Positions 1-6,971 are shown, numbered from the stretch's first letter. The stretch is 17,043 bases of DNA from JBBDSJ01 sp040905025 (GCA_040905025.1 JBBDSJ010000128.1:1-17043), one strand, 5' to 3'. Program-made: numbers and translations. The notes: generated by a model from the letters alone, not told the origin.

Positions 1-1169
1 AAGTCCAGATCCGCACGGTAGAAATGGATGACGTTGCCGAGGCCGGTATCGCCGCGCACTGGCTGTATAAATCCGGCGGCGGCCGCGATGCCAGCAATGC
101 GCACAAGCGCGCGCGTGAATGGTTACGTGGCATTCTCGACATCCAGCGTACTGCCGGTGATTCACAGGAATTTCTCGAAAACGTCAAAATCGATCTGTTC
201 CCGGATGCGGTCTACCTGTTCACGCCGAAAGGCGAGATCATGGAATTGCCGAAGAGCGCGACCGCCGTCGACATGGCCTATGCGATTCATACCGATGTCG
301 GCAATAAATGCGTCGGTGTGCGCATCGACAAGCGCCTGGTGCCACTTGGCACACGGCTCGAAACCGGCCAGACCGTCGAGATCATTACCGCGCCCGGCGC
401 CCGGCCAAATCCGGCGTGGCTGAATTTTGTCGTCACCGCGAAAGCGCGCGCCAATATCCGTCATTATCTGAAGAACCTGAAACACAACGAAGCGGCCAAT
501 CTTGGCAAACGCCTGCTGAACCGCGAACTGGATATGCTCGGCCTGTCGATTGATGCACTCGATGAAGAAGCCTTCCAGCAAGTACTGCAACCACACAAAC
601 TCACCGATCAAACCGCATTACTGGAAGCCATCGGCCTTGGCAACCTGATGCCCATGCTCATTGCGCGTGAACTCGCCGTCGCCAGCAAACATGAAATCGT
701 CAGCGGAAAAGTCGACAGCAACCAGAACCATGCGCCGTTAACCATCAAGGGCACGGAAGGCATGGTCGTGACATTTCCGAAATGCTGCTACCCGATCCCC
801 GGCGATCCGATTCAGGGTTTCGTCAGTGCCGGCCGCGGCATAGTCGTGCATCACCAGTCGTGCAAGAACATCGCCGAATTCCGCAATCAACCGGATAAAT
901 GGATCAATGTCGAATGGGAATCCAAAATCGACCGCGACTTTCTCGCCAACATCCGCCTCGACGTCACCAACCAGCGCGGCGTGCTCGCGACACTGGCGAC
1001 CACCATCGCTGATCAGGAAGCCAATATTATTAACGTGGAAGTGAAAGACTGCGAAGATCGCTACACGACATTGAAATTTGAACTTGAAGTCCGCGACCGC
1101 CAGCATCTGGCACAAGTCATGCGCCGTTTACATCGCATCAAGCATGTGACGAGAGTGAGTCGGAATTAA
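1..1169 (+). CDS. spoT: SpoT, bifunctional (p)ppGpp synthetase/hydrolase, C-terminal part (5' end outside window)
   Basis: Partial gene; the reading frame is open to the left edge (first full codon at base 3). The first visible residues read VQIRT..M...AE.GIAAHWLYK, the end of the RelA/SpoT synthetase domain. A TGS domain follows (about bases 195-400, starting DAVYLFTPKGEI), then the helical region, a conserved CCYPIPGD motif near base 783, and a C-terminal ACT domain (about bases 945-1160, TNQRGVLATLATTIADQEAN). The enzyme makes and degrades the stringent-response alarmone (p)ppGpp in the cytosol; the C-terminal part seen here is the regulatory half. RelA shares this architecture. I call SpoT because ridA and recG follow, as in pseudomonads. 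Whether the hydrolase site is intact cannot be judged, because it lies outside the window. Confidence 0.95.
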   Translation, partial: VQIRTVEMDDVAEAGIAAHWLYKSGGGRDASNAHKRAREWLRGILDIQRTAGDSQEFLENVKIDLFPDAVYLFTPKGEIMELPKSATAVDMAYAIHTDVGNKCVGVRIDKRLVPLGTRLETGQTVEIITAPGARPNPAWLNFVVTAKARANIRHYLKNLKHNEAANLGKRLLNRELDMLGLSIDALDEEAFQQVLQPHKLTDQTALLEAIGLGNLMPMLIARELAVASKHEIVSGKVDSNQNHAPLTIKGTEGMVVTFPKCCYPIPGDPIQGFVSAGRGIVVHHQSCKNIAEFRNQPDKWINVEWESKIDRDFLANIRLDVTNQRGVLATLATTIADQEANIINVEVKDCEDRYTTLKFELEVRDRQHLAQVMRRLHRIKHVTRVSRN

Positions 1170-1183
1170 CGCCAAGAACAGAT

Positions 1184-1208
1184 ACCCTCCCCTTTGCAGG
1201 GGGAGGGT
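1184..1208. repeat. GC-rich hairpin just after spoT
   Basis: A 9-bp perfect stem (ACCCTCCCC at 1184-1192 with its complement at 1200-1208) closes a 7-base loop. It starts 15 bases after the spoT stop, so it could end spoT transcription. However, it is followed by a GT-rich stretch and not by a T run, so it is not a classical intrinsic terminator. It may equally be one copy of a dispersed palindrome. It marks the left border of the insert between spoT and ridA. Confidence 0.5.
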
Positions 1209-1309
1209 CAGGGTGGGTGTGCAAGGAAATAAATCTTGAGACTGCTTCTACTACAAAATAATACAAACCCATCTGGGTAAAGGCTGGCAACGCCAAATTC
1301 CAATAGCAT

Positions 1310-1594
1310 TCACTTGCGTTGACTGAGCGTTGTATAAACCTTGTCTTTCTCGCGCTTGCCTATCGCCAGCACATAGACAATCAACTCATCATCAACAACT
1401 TCATAAACAAGGCGGTATCCCGCCGCACGAAGTTTAATCTTGTAAACTGAATTAAATCCGCTGATGCTGGCTGCAGGCACCTTCGGATTGACCAGCCGTT
1501 CCCCCAGCTTCTTCTTGAACTGCGTCTTGACTGGCGCACTTAGCTTCTTCCATTCTTTCAGTGCAGAGGGAACAAATTTCAGCTTATAGGTCAT
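1310..1594 (-). CDS. relE: RelE-family mRNA interferase toxin
   Basis: 94 residues, the normal RelE length. RelE toxins cut mRNA in the ribosomal A site. The segment YKIKLRAAGYRLVYEVVDD and the following AIGKREKDKVY match Escherichia coli RelE closely. The residues known to matter in that protein fall at the same numbers here: K52, K54, R61, R81 and Y87. The toxin is therefore probably active. It overlaps the antitoxin gene by 11 bases (1584-1594), with the antitoxin first, so translation is coupled and expression is set by the antitoxin promoter. The partner is of the Phd/YefM type and not a RelB ribbon-helix-helix protein; this mixed pairing also occurs in StbD/StbE-like systems. Confidence 0.93.
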   Translation of the reverse strand: MTYKLKFVPSALKEWKKLSAPVKTQFKKKLGERLVNPKVPAASISGFNSVYKIKLRAAGYRLVYEVVDDELIVYVLAIGKREKDKVYTTLSQRK

Positions 1595-1835
1595 CCAGTG
1601 AAACCGCTACGGCCCGGGACTTCTCCTTGCGGCGCTCGGCGACCAGCTTGCCGAGTTCATGATCCTCAACCATATCCATCAGCGCTTCATAGGTCTCTGC
1701 CGGGACAAGATACGCCGCCGGTTTATTATGGTTCAAAACCGCGATCGGCGATCCGCTTGCCTGGGAAAGCAATGCCGATGGATTTTTCTTTAATTCTGAG
1801 ATACTTACCGAAAAATCTGCTAAAATGTGGCGCAT
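1584..1835 (-). CDS. Phd/YefM-family antitoxin
   Basis: 83 residues from the chosen ATG. The N-terminal half (ILADFSVSISELKKNPSALL, then PIAVLNHNKPAAYLVPAETY) is the typical Phd/YefM DNA-binding fold. The C-terminal tail (about residues 52-83) is charged and would wrap the toxin. The open frame reaches a TTG at 1847, but I chose the ATG at 1835 because a GAGG ribosome-binding site sits 6 bases before it; the TTG start would overlap that site. The gene lies upstream of and overlaps the RelE toxin. A 12-bp inverted repeat immediately upstream is the likely operator for self-repression by antitoxin and toxin-antitoxin complex. Confidence 0.9.
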   Translation of the reverse strand: MRHILADFSVSISELKKNPSALLSQASGSPIAVLNHNKPAAYLVPAETYEALMDMVEDHELGKLVAERRKEKSRAVAVSLDDL

Positions 1836-1845
1836 AACCAACCTC

Positions 1846-1873
1846 AAATAAGTGCTATATTTAGCACTTATTT
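1846..1873. promoter_or_regulatory. Palindromic operator of the toxin-antitoxin operon
   Basis: Perfect inverted repeat with arms AAATAAGTGCTA (1846-1857) and TAGCACTTATTT (1862-1873) around a 4-base TATT centre. It ends just before the GAGG ribosome-binding site of the antitoxin, where a self-repressing Phd/YefM protein would bind. The flank upstream (to about 1890) is strongly AT-rich and probably holds the promoter, but no clean -35/-10 pair stands out. Confidence 0.75.
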
Positions 1874-1988
1874 TAGATTATTTATTTAGTTTCGGCTAGC
1901 AGATTAACAAGACAATGCAGTGCGCTGGCAGTATCGGCGAAAATTAAATCACTCCGCCCCTTTTCTTGCCGTCGATGTTTTACACACT

Positions 1989-2210
1989 TTACTGTGCGCT
2001 GGCGATTGGCCTGAGTTCATATACCCGTCCGTACTGCGCCGCGGCTTTCAAATCCCCAGTCTTCAATGCTTTCTTTACATCGTCGAGCTTGTAGGCATCT
2101 TTCAGGCTGATGGTCGATGACCAGCCTGTTTCCGAGTCAATTATTTCAACCGCGACTTCGGCAACATACTGCCCTTCATGCACATATTTAATTTTCTGAC
2201 GGGTACTCAT
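1989..2210 (-). CDS. Small conserved-looking protein, possible antitoxin of a broken second cassette
   Basis: 73 residues, start ATG at 2210 with a good GAGAGG ribosome-binding site 8 bases before it. The protein starts MSTRQKIKYVHEGQYVAEV, then VEIIDSETGWSSTISLKDAY, and ends in a helix-like KLDDVKKALKTGDLKAAAQ segment. I recall similar small proteins beside toxin-like genes, but have no firm family name. The start overlaps the stop codon of an upstream broken frame by 4 bases (ATGA), the arrangement of a coupled two-gene cassette. Intact length, ribosome-binding site and natural codon use argue for a real gene. Function unknown; an antitoxin role is inference from context only. Confidence 0.7.
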   Translation of the reverse strand: MSTRQKIKYVHEGQYVAEVAVEIIDSETGWSSTISLKDAYKLDDVKKALKTGDLKAAAQYGRVYELRPIASAQ

Positions 2211-2390
2211 AACTTCAACCTCTCGCGATATGTTCGGTACAACTTTTTCGGATCTGGCCGATACGTGGTGACCAATATAGTGGGGCCATTATTAACCCAT
2301 TTATTAATACCGACGGCCTTTTAATAACGATGAATTGGATAAACATCGCGAACTGTTAATGTTGATTAGCGTTTTAGTAGCGGGGTTCAT
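2207..2390 (-). pseudogene. Remnant of a gene upstream of the 73-aa protein (toxin-like?)
   Basis: On the minus strand an ATG at 2390 has an excellent GGAGG site 5 bases before it, but this frame stops after 28 codons (stop at 2304-2306). In the next frame an open stretch of about 37 codons runs to a TGA at 2207-2209 and ends with GPTILVTTYRPDPKKLYRTY and then RERLKL. This reads like a genuine protein C-terminus (DUF4258-type toxins end in a similar VxxYxPDP pattern, from memory). Its stop overlaps the ATG of the 73-residue gene as ATGA. The simplest reading is a start region and a C-terminus joined by a deletion or frameshift, leaving a dead first gene. Confidence 0.4.
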
Positions 2391-2539
2391 GAAAACCTCC
2401 ATATTTTCACCGGGGCGGGGTTAGTATTGAGTATAGTCAGCCGTTCCGGTGTGTCCACTCAGGCGCTGCTCGCTGACATCCGTCTCGCTGGCGGGAATTT
2501 GCACAAACCGGGCTGATTCTGATGAATGCCGGCAGCGGA

Positions 2540-2568
2540 TTGGTTAAAATCGCTGGCAATTCAATAAT
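2540..2568 (+). promoter_or_regulatory. Candidate sigma-70 promoter for ridA-recG
   Basis: TTGGTT (2540-2545) and AATAAT (2563-2568) are separated by 17 bases and lie 45 bases before the ridA ATG. The -10 matches 5 of 6 consensus bases, the -35 only 3 of 6. The rest of the gap from 2391 to 2612 holds nothing I recognise. Confidence 0.3.
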
Positions 2569-2612
2569 TCATGATTCATTAACAGCCCATCACCATTCAG
2601 AGCCTTAAGCCC

Positions 2613-2999
2613 ATGACCCGACAAATCATCAGCACCAATGCCGCGCCCGCCGCCATCGGCCCCTATTCCCAGGCCATGAAAACCGGCAATACGGTGTATC
2701 TTTCCGGCCAGATCCCGCTGGACCCGAAGACCATGAACCTGATCGAGGGCGACATGAAGGCGCAGATCCGCCAGGTGCTGGATAATCTGGCGGAGGTAGC
2801 GACAGCCGCCGGTGGTTCGCTGGATGACGTGGTCAAGTTTCATGTTTATCTCACCGATTTGAGTCATTTTCCGCTGGTCAACGAGGTCATGGCCGACTGC
2901 CTGGCCGAACCCTACCCGGCCCGGGCGGCAATCGGCGTGAAGGAATTGCCGAAGGGCGCGGCAGTGGAAATGGATGCCATCCTCGTCCTCAACGCATAA
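2613..2999 (+). CDS. ridA: RidA, reactive intermediate (enamine/imine) deaminase
   Basis: 128 residues, the full family length (YjgF/YER057c/UK114). RidA is a cytosolic trimer that hydrolyses reactive 2-aminoacrylate-type enamines released by PLP enzymes such as threonine/serine dehydratase, protecting other PLP enzymes. Diagnostic segments are IGPYSQA (residues 15-21), VYLSGQIPLDP (28-38) and YPARAAIGVKELPKGAAVEM (101-120). R104 is the conserved substrate-carboxylate arginine and E119 the conserved acidic residue. There is no strong ribosome-binding site before the ATG. The end overlaps the recG start, so the two are probably co-transcribed and coupled. Confidence 0.96.
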   Translation: MTRQIISTNAAPAAIGPYSQAMKTGNTVYLSGQIPLDPKTMNLIEGDMKAQIRQVLDNLAEVATAAGGSLDDVVKFHVYLTDLSHFPLVNEVMADCLAEPYPARAAIGVKELPKGAAVEMDAILVLNA

Positions 3000-5112
3000 G
3001 CCGGGGCTGCGCCCGGCGCTGCGGCTCGGGCCGCCGACGCTGACCACGCCGGTCGAGCGGTTGCGCGGTGTCGGCCCGCGGGTACAGGAAAAACTCGCCA
3101 AACTCGGCATCACCCGGCTCGGTGATGTGCTGTTCCATTTACCGTTTCGATATTCAGATCGCACCCGCATTGTGCCCATCGGCAGTTTGCTGCCCGGCCA
3201 GGAACTGCAGGTCGAGGGTACAATTGAACTGACCCAGGTGAAGATGGGCCGGCGCCGCAGTCTGCTGTGCCGGATCAGTGACGGCAGCGGTACACTGACG
3301 TTGCGCATGTTTCATTTCAGTCGCCAGCAACAGGCGCAGCTCGAACGCGGCCGCCGCGTCCGCTGTTACGGCACGGTGCGCAGCGGCCCGCAAACGCTGG
3401 AAATGGTGCATCCCGAATACCAGCTATTGAATACCGACGAACCGGCACCGCTGGCGGAAACGCTGACGCCGGTCTATCCGGCCAGCGAAGGCGTTACACA
3501 ACCCACCTTGCGACGGCTGGCGAGCACCGCGCTGGATTGTCTGCAACGTGATGCCAATGTTTTGCCGGATCATTTACCGCCGGAATTGTTACCGGAGGCC
3601 AACTTTCCGGGGCTGGGCGACGCCCTGCGCTATGTGCATCAACCGCCGACTGATGCCGACGTCAACGCACTGACGGCCGGGACGCATCCGGCCCAGCAAC
3701 GGCTCGCGTTTGAAGAACTGCTGGCGTTTCATTTAAGCCAACGCCAGCGGCGGTGTGAATTTACTTCGAAGCCGGCGCCATTACTGAATGCGCAAAGTGA
3801 TTTATGCACACGCTTTCTGCAACAACTGGCGTTTGAACCGACCGCTGCACAAACGCGGGTGAATGCCGAGATCGCCGCCGACATGCAGACCGGCCAGCCG
3901 ATGCTGCGGCTGTTGCAGGGCGATGTTGGTGCCGGTAAAACCCTGGTCGCAACACTGGCGGCGTTGCTGGCAATTGATAACGACTGGCAGGTCGCATTGA
4001 TGGCGCCGACCGAACTGCTGGCCGAACAGCATCAACAGAATTTGCAGCAGTGGTTGACGCCGCTCGGCATTGAGCCGTTGCTGTTGACCGGCCGCCAGAA
4101 GAAATCCGAACGCACGGCGAACCGCGATGCAATTGTCAGCGGTCAGGCGAAAATGGTGATCGGCACGCATGCGCTGTTTCAGTCCGATGTCGCGTTTGCG
4201 CGGCTTGGGCTGGTGATTATTGATGAGCAGCATCGCTTTGGCGTGCATCAGCGGCTGGCGTTGCTGGAGAAAGGCCGCAGTGATGATTTGTCACCGCACC
4301 AGTTGATCATGACGGCGACGCCGATCCCGCGCACACTGGCAATGGCGCTGCATGCAGATTTGGATGTGTCGGTGCTGGATGAACTGCCGCCCGGCCGCCA
4401 GCCGGTCAAAACTGTAGTGCTGGCCGACAGCCGCCGCGAGGAACTGGTCGAACGCATTGCGGCCGCGTGTGCCGAGCAGCGTCAGGTGTACTGGGTGTGT
4501 CCGTTGATTGAAGAATCCGATGTGCTCGATTATCAGGCCGCCGAGGTTACGCATCTGAATCTGACCGAACAGCTTGCGCCGTTGAAGATCGGGCTGATCC
4601 ATGGCCGCCTGCCAGCGAAAGAAAAGGCCGCCGTGATGCAGTCATTCAAGGCCGGTGAGATTGACGTGCTGGTCGCGACTACCGTTATCGAAGTCGGCGT
4701 TGACGTGCCGAATGCGAGTTTGATGGTGATCGAAAATGCCGAACGGCTGGGGCTGGCGCAATTGCATCAGTTGCGCGGCCGGGTTGGACGTGGCCAGCAA
4801 CACAGCGATTGCGTATTGTTGTATAAAGCGCCACTGGGTGAACTGGCGCGGGCGCGGCTCGACGTCATGCGCCAGAGTAATGACGGTTTTCTGATTGCGC
4901 AGCGTGATCTGGAACTGCGCGGGCCGGGCGAATTGCTGGGCACACGTCAGACCGGCCTGCCGGGTTTGCGCATTGCCGATTTCAATCGCGACCAGGGCCT
5001 GATTCCATTGTTGCAGGGTTGCGCGGATCGGCTGTATGCCGAGCGGCCGGAGGCAGTAGATCCGTTGATTGATCGCTGGCAGGGTATTGCTGCGGATTAC
5101 GGGCAGGTGTAG
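2974..5112 (+). CDS. recG: RecG, ATP-dependent DNA helicase
   Basis: 712 residues (about 690 is usual). RecG remodels stalled forks and Holliday junctions and processes R-loops and D-loops. In order: an N-terminal wedge domain beginning at about residue 25 (VERLRGVGPRVQEKLAKLG, FHLPFRYSDRT); Walker A GDVGAGKT at 316-323; DEQH box at 417-420 in VIIDEQHRFG; MTATPIPRT; and motif VI QLRGRVGRG at 599-607, followed by the C-terminal TRG region. The ATG at 2974 lies inside ridA (26-base overlap). It gives about 20 extra N-terminal residues, but no ATG or GTG in frame exists before the conserved wedge, so I kept it; the true start could be a rarer codon downstream. Confidence 0.96.
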   Translation: MPSSSSTHKPGLRPALRLGPPTLTTPVERLRGVGPRVQEKLAKLGITRLGDVLFHLPFRYSDRTRIVPIGSLLPGQELQVEGTIELTQVKMGRRRSLLCRISDGSGTLTLRMFHFSRQQQAQLERGRRVRCYGTVRSGPQTLEMVHPEYQLLNTDEPAPLAETLTPVYPASEGVTQPTLRRLASTALDCLQRDANVLPDHLPPELLPEANFPGLGDALRYVHQPPTDADVNALTAGTHPAQQRLAFEELLAFHLSQRQRRCEFTSKPAPLLNAQSDLCTRFLQQLAFEPTAAQTRVNAEIAADMQTGQPMLRLLQGDVGAGKTLVATLAALLAIDNDWQVALMAPTELLAEQHQQNLQQWLTPLGIEPLLLTGRQKKSERTANRDAIVSGQAKMVIGTHALFQSDVAFARLGLVIIDEQHRFGVHQRLALLEKGRSDDLSPHQLIMTATPIPRTLAMALHADLDVSVLDELPPGRQPVKTVVLADSRREELVERIAAACAEQRQVYWVCPLIEESDVLDYQAAEVTHLNLTEQLAPLKIGLIHGRLPAKEKAAVMQSFKAGEIDVLVATTVIEVGVDVPNASLMVIENAERLGLAQLHQLRGRVGRGQQHSDCVLLYKAPLGELARARLDVMRQSNDGFLIAQRDLELRGPGELLGTRQTGLPGLRIADFNRDQGLIPLLQGCADRLYAERPEAVDPLIDRWQGIAADYGQV

Positions 5113-5114
5113 TG

Positions 5115-5132
5115 GGCAGCGAAGTTGCTGCC
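5115..5132. repeat. Short hairpin after recG
   Basis: A 6-bp perfect stem, GGCAGC (5115-5120) and GCTGCC (5127-5132), around a 6-base loop, 2 bases after the recG stop. No T run follows, so intrinsic termination is doubtful; it may protect the 3' end of the transcript. Confidence 0.35.
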
Positions 5133-5160
5133 ATTGCGATTTGCGATACCGATGATTTTA

Positions 5161-5231
5161 TCGCCGAATAAATTCGGCTCCTACAAGTTGAGTGTGGATT
5201 CGGCCTGTAGGAGCGCAGTTTACTGCGCGAT
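5161..5231. repeat. REPIN-like inverted pair of REP elements
   Basis: Two REP-type palindromes in opposite orientation. The left copy (5161-5185, - strand) has a GCCGAAT/ATTCGGC stem; the right copy (5206-5231, + strand) has a GCGCAGT/ACTGCGC stem. Both carry the conserved head TGTAGGAGC, end in CGAT, and face head to head across about 20 bases. Stem sequences differ but compensate, as expected of REP elements maintained by selection or by a REP-associated tyrosine transposase (RAYT) encoded elsewhere. Further copies with related heads lie at 7929-8042. Confidence 0.8.
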
Positions 5232-5245
5232 AGCGTTGGATTCTG

Positions 5246-5300
5246 CATTGCGAGGAGCCCTTCGGCTTTGCTCAGGGCAGGCTCCGCGACGCGGCAATCT
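5246..5300. repeat. Nested palindromic repeat, second family
   Basis: Begins CATTGCGAGGAGCC and ends CGACGCGGCAATCT. Three nested arm pairs are visible: ATTGC/GCAAT at the ends, GAGCC/GGCTC inside, and GCCCT/AGGGC innermost. The core (CTTCGGCTTTGCTCAGGGC) resembles dispersed repeats I recall from many environmental bacteria. It directly follows the REPIN, so the recG-ubiC gap is a mosaic of repeats. Confidence 0.55.
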
Positions 5301-5314
5301 TGTCTTGAACAGCA

Positions 5315-5384
5315 AGATATCTCGATTCGTTACACTCGGTCGGGATGACACTCTGATGAAGCGCTATGCTCGAACGGGATGACA
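5315..5384 (-). repeat. Dispersed GTCATCCCGACCGAG-type repeat, one copy and a fragment
   Basis: On the minus strand a copy at 5315-5350 starts TGTCATCCCGACCGAG and ends ATCT. A fragment at about 5369-5384 starts GATGTCATCCCG. The same family has at least three better copies at 9645-9835. Between this and ubiC there is only an 8-base T run (5391-5399) without a stem. Confidence 0.6.
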
Positions 5385-5413
5385 TCTAAAGTTTTTTTTC
5401 CTTAATCAGGTCT

Positions 5414-5992
5414 ATGCACGATTTGAATGCTTTAACCACAGGCAAGCCGGTCTGGCGCCGCTATGAACAACTGGATCGACGTGCCATCAATCCGGCATTG
5501 CAGGACTTGCTGTTCAGTGGTGGTTCGCTGACACAGGCCCTGGGTGATCGTTGCGCGCAGAAACTGCAACTGCAAATCATGCAGGAACACTGGGCGCGGC
5601 CGTTTGCGGAGGAACGCTGCTGGCTGGGACTGGCAGATGGCCGTTATACATTCACGCGTGAGATTCAGTTGCTCTGCAACAAGACGCCATGGCTGTTTGC
5701 GCGGACATTGATGCCGCCACAAATATTGCGCGGCCGGGCGCGACGCCTGCTTGATATCGGTGAACGGCCACTCGGCAGTTTGCTGTTCAGCCAGCCGACC
5801 GTGGCACAGATCCGGCGCGAGCAACGCGACTATGCCTGTTTGCAGGATGGCCAGTACTTGTATAACCATTTGCAAACGCTGCTGCCGGCGTTAACAATGC
5901 CGGCAGGATCATGTCTGTGGGCGCGGCGCAGCAGCTATCGTTTATATAAATTTCGGCTGGGGATTATCGAGATTTTTCTGCCCGGGCTTTAG
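5414..5992 (+). CDS. ubiC: UbiC, chorismate-pyruvate lyase
   Basis: 192 residues, slightly longer than the E. coli enzyme (165). It removes pyruvate from chorismate to give 4-hydroxybenzoate, the first committed step of ubiquinone synthesis, in the cytosol. Recognised by YTFTREIQLLC..TPWLFARTLMP (residues 78-101), the LLDIGERPLGSLLF segment (112-125) and the C-terminal WARRSSYRL...IIEIFLPGL. The residues equivalent to E. coli R76, L114 and E155 are R82, L120 and E186. The start ATG has only a weak CAGG site close by. ubiA follows after 59 bases on the same strand, so the product is handed to the next enzyme from the same transcript. Confidence 0.93.
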   Translation: MHDLNALTTGKPVWRRYEQLDRRAINPALQDLLFSGGSLTQALGDRCAQKLQLQIMQEHWARPFAEERCWLGLADGRYTFTREIQLLCNKTPWLFARTLMPPQILRGRARRLLDIGERPLGSLLFSQPTVAQIRREQRDYACLQDGQYLYNHLQTLLPALTMPAGSCLWARRSSYRLYKFRLGIIEIFLPGL

Positions 5993-6051
5993 AACAATCC
6001 AATGCAAGACTCCATCCTGAGCCTGTAGTTGAATGCGAAGGCAATATACTA

Positions 6052-6942
6052 TTGTCACTAAAATCAACGGATGCATCAGTATTGAATTCAAAACAAATAC
6101 AGGCTTATGTCGAATTGATGCGGCTCGACCGGCCAATCGGTATCTATCTGTTACTGTGGCCAACCCTGTGGGCATTGTGGCTGGCCGCCGAAGGCCGGCC
6201 GTATCCGTGGTTGCTGGCGGTGTTTATCGGCGGCGTGGTGTTAATGCGTTCGGCCGGTTGCGTACTCAATGATCTGGCGGATCGGAATATCGATGCTCAT
6301 GTACGCCGCACGCGGCAACGGCCACTGCCGACCGGCAAGGTCAGACCGCGGCAGGCCTTGCTACTGGCAGTTGTACTGCTGCTGCTGGCGTTGTTGCTGG
6401 TACTGACCACGAACACGCTGACAATTCAGTTGGCCGTGATTGCTGTGCTGCTGGCGGCCAGCTATCCATTCATGAAGCGTTATACCTATGTGCCGCAGGT
6501 GCATCTGGGGCTGGCGTTCGGTTGGTCGGTACCGATGGCGTTTGCCGCGCAAATCAATGCCCTGCCACCGATTGCCTGGCTGACACTGATCGCGACCGTG
6601 CTCTGGGCGGTGGCTTATGACACCATGTATGCGATGGTGGATCGTGAAGATGATATCGAAATCGGGGTAAAATCGACTGCCATTTTGTTTGGTGACGAAG
6701 ATCGGCTGATTATCGGTATCATTCAGATCATGCTGCTCGGCGTATTGCTGTTGATAGGCAACAAGGCTGAACTCGGTGGCATGTATTATGTGGGGCTGGC
6801 TGCTGCGACAATACTGGGGATTTATCAGCAGTTTTTAATTCGTAATCGCGAGCCTGCGCAATGTTTGCAGGCTTTTTTGAATAATCACTGGTTGGGGGCG
6901 GCAGTGTTTACCGGTCTGCTTGCGCATTACCTCTGCTATTAA
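6052..6942 (+). CDS. ubiA: UbiA, 4-hydroxybenzoate polyprenyltransferase
   Basis: 296 residues; integral membrane enzyme that attaches the polyprenyl tail to 4-hydroxybenzoate in ubiquinone synthesis. The two aspartate-rich magnesium/diphosphate motifs are intact: NDLADRNID (N73-D81) and YAMVDREDD (D197, D200, D201). LLLWPTLWALW and RYTYVPQVHLGLAFGWSVPM are nearly identical to the E. coli protein. At least eight hydrophobic helices are visible. The start is uncertain. TTG at 6052 has a GAAGG site 10 bases before it and gives an N-terminus close to the usual length; TTG at 6082 and ATG at 6118 are alternatives, the last beginning right at the conserved MRLDRPIG. A terminator-like hairpin lies inside the last 90 bases of the gene. 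Confidence 0.96.
   Translation: MSLKSTDASVLNSKQIQAYVELMRLDRPIGIYLLLWPTLWALWLAAEGRPYPWLLAVFIGGVVLMRSAGCVLNDLADRNIDAHVRRTRQRPLPTGKVRPRQALLLAVVLLLLALLLVLTTNTLTIQLAVIAVLLAASYPFMKRYTYVPQVHLGLAFGWSVPMAFAAQINALPPIAWLTLIATVLWAVAYDTMYAMVDREDDIEIGVKSTAILFGDEDRLIIGIIQIMLLGVLLLIGNKAELGGMYYVGLAAATILGIYQQFLIRNREPAQCLQAFLNNHWLGAAVFTGLLAHYLCY
6851..6878 (+). terminator. Terminator-like hairpin inside the ubiA coding sequence
   Basis: AGCCTGC (6851-6857) and GCAGGCT (6867-6873) form a perfect 7-bp stem with a 9-base loop, followed at once by a T run (6 T in all, 6873-6878). This is the textbook form of an intrinsic terminator on the + strand, yet it lies 64 bases before the ubiA stop. If used, it would give a ubiA mRNA without a stop codon and reduce transcription into the M14 peptidase gene. 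Confidence 0.5.
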
Positions 6943-6971
6943 TAGTGATCTACCAGAAGAATAAAAATATC

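Noticed and set aside
1836..1847. TTG at 1847 as antitoxin start
   Set aside because: It would place the start within the operator arm and overlap the GAGG site that serves the ATG at 1835.
1919..2002. GTGCGCTGGC occurring twice (about 1919 and 1993) as an attachment-site-like repeat
   Set aside because: Only 10 bases, not at the edges of the insert, and no integrase is present.
5125..5382. 85-codon + strand open frame after recG
   Set aside because: It runs entirely through REP and other dispersed repeats and has no ribosome-binding site; the translation is repeat sequence.
5391..5399. T run before ubiC as a terminator
   Set aside because: No stem directly precedes it; the bases before are the end of a dispersed repeat fragment.
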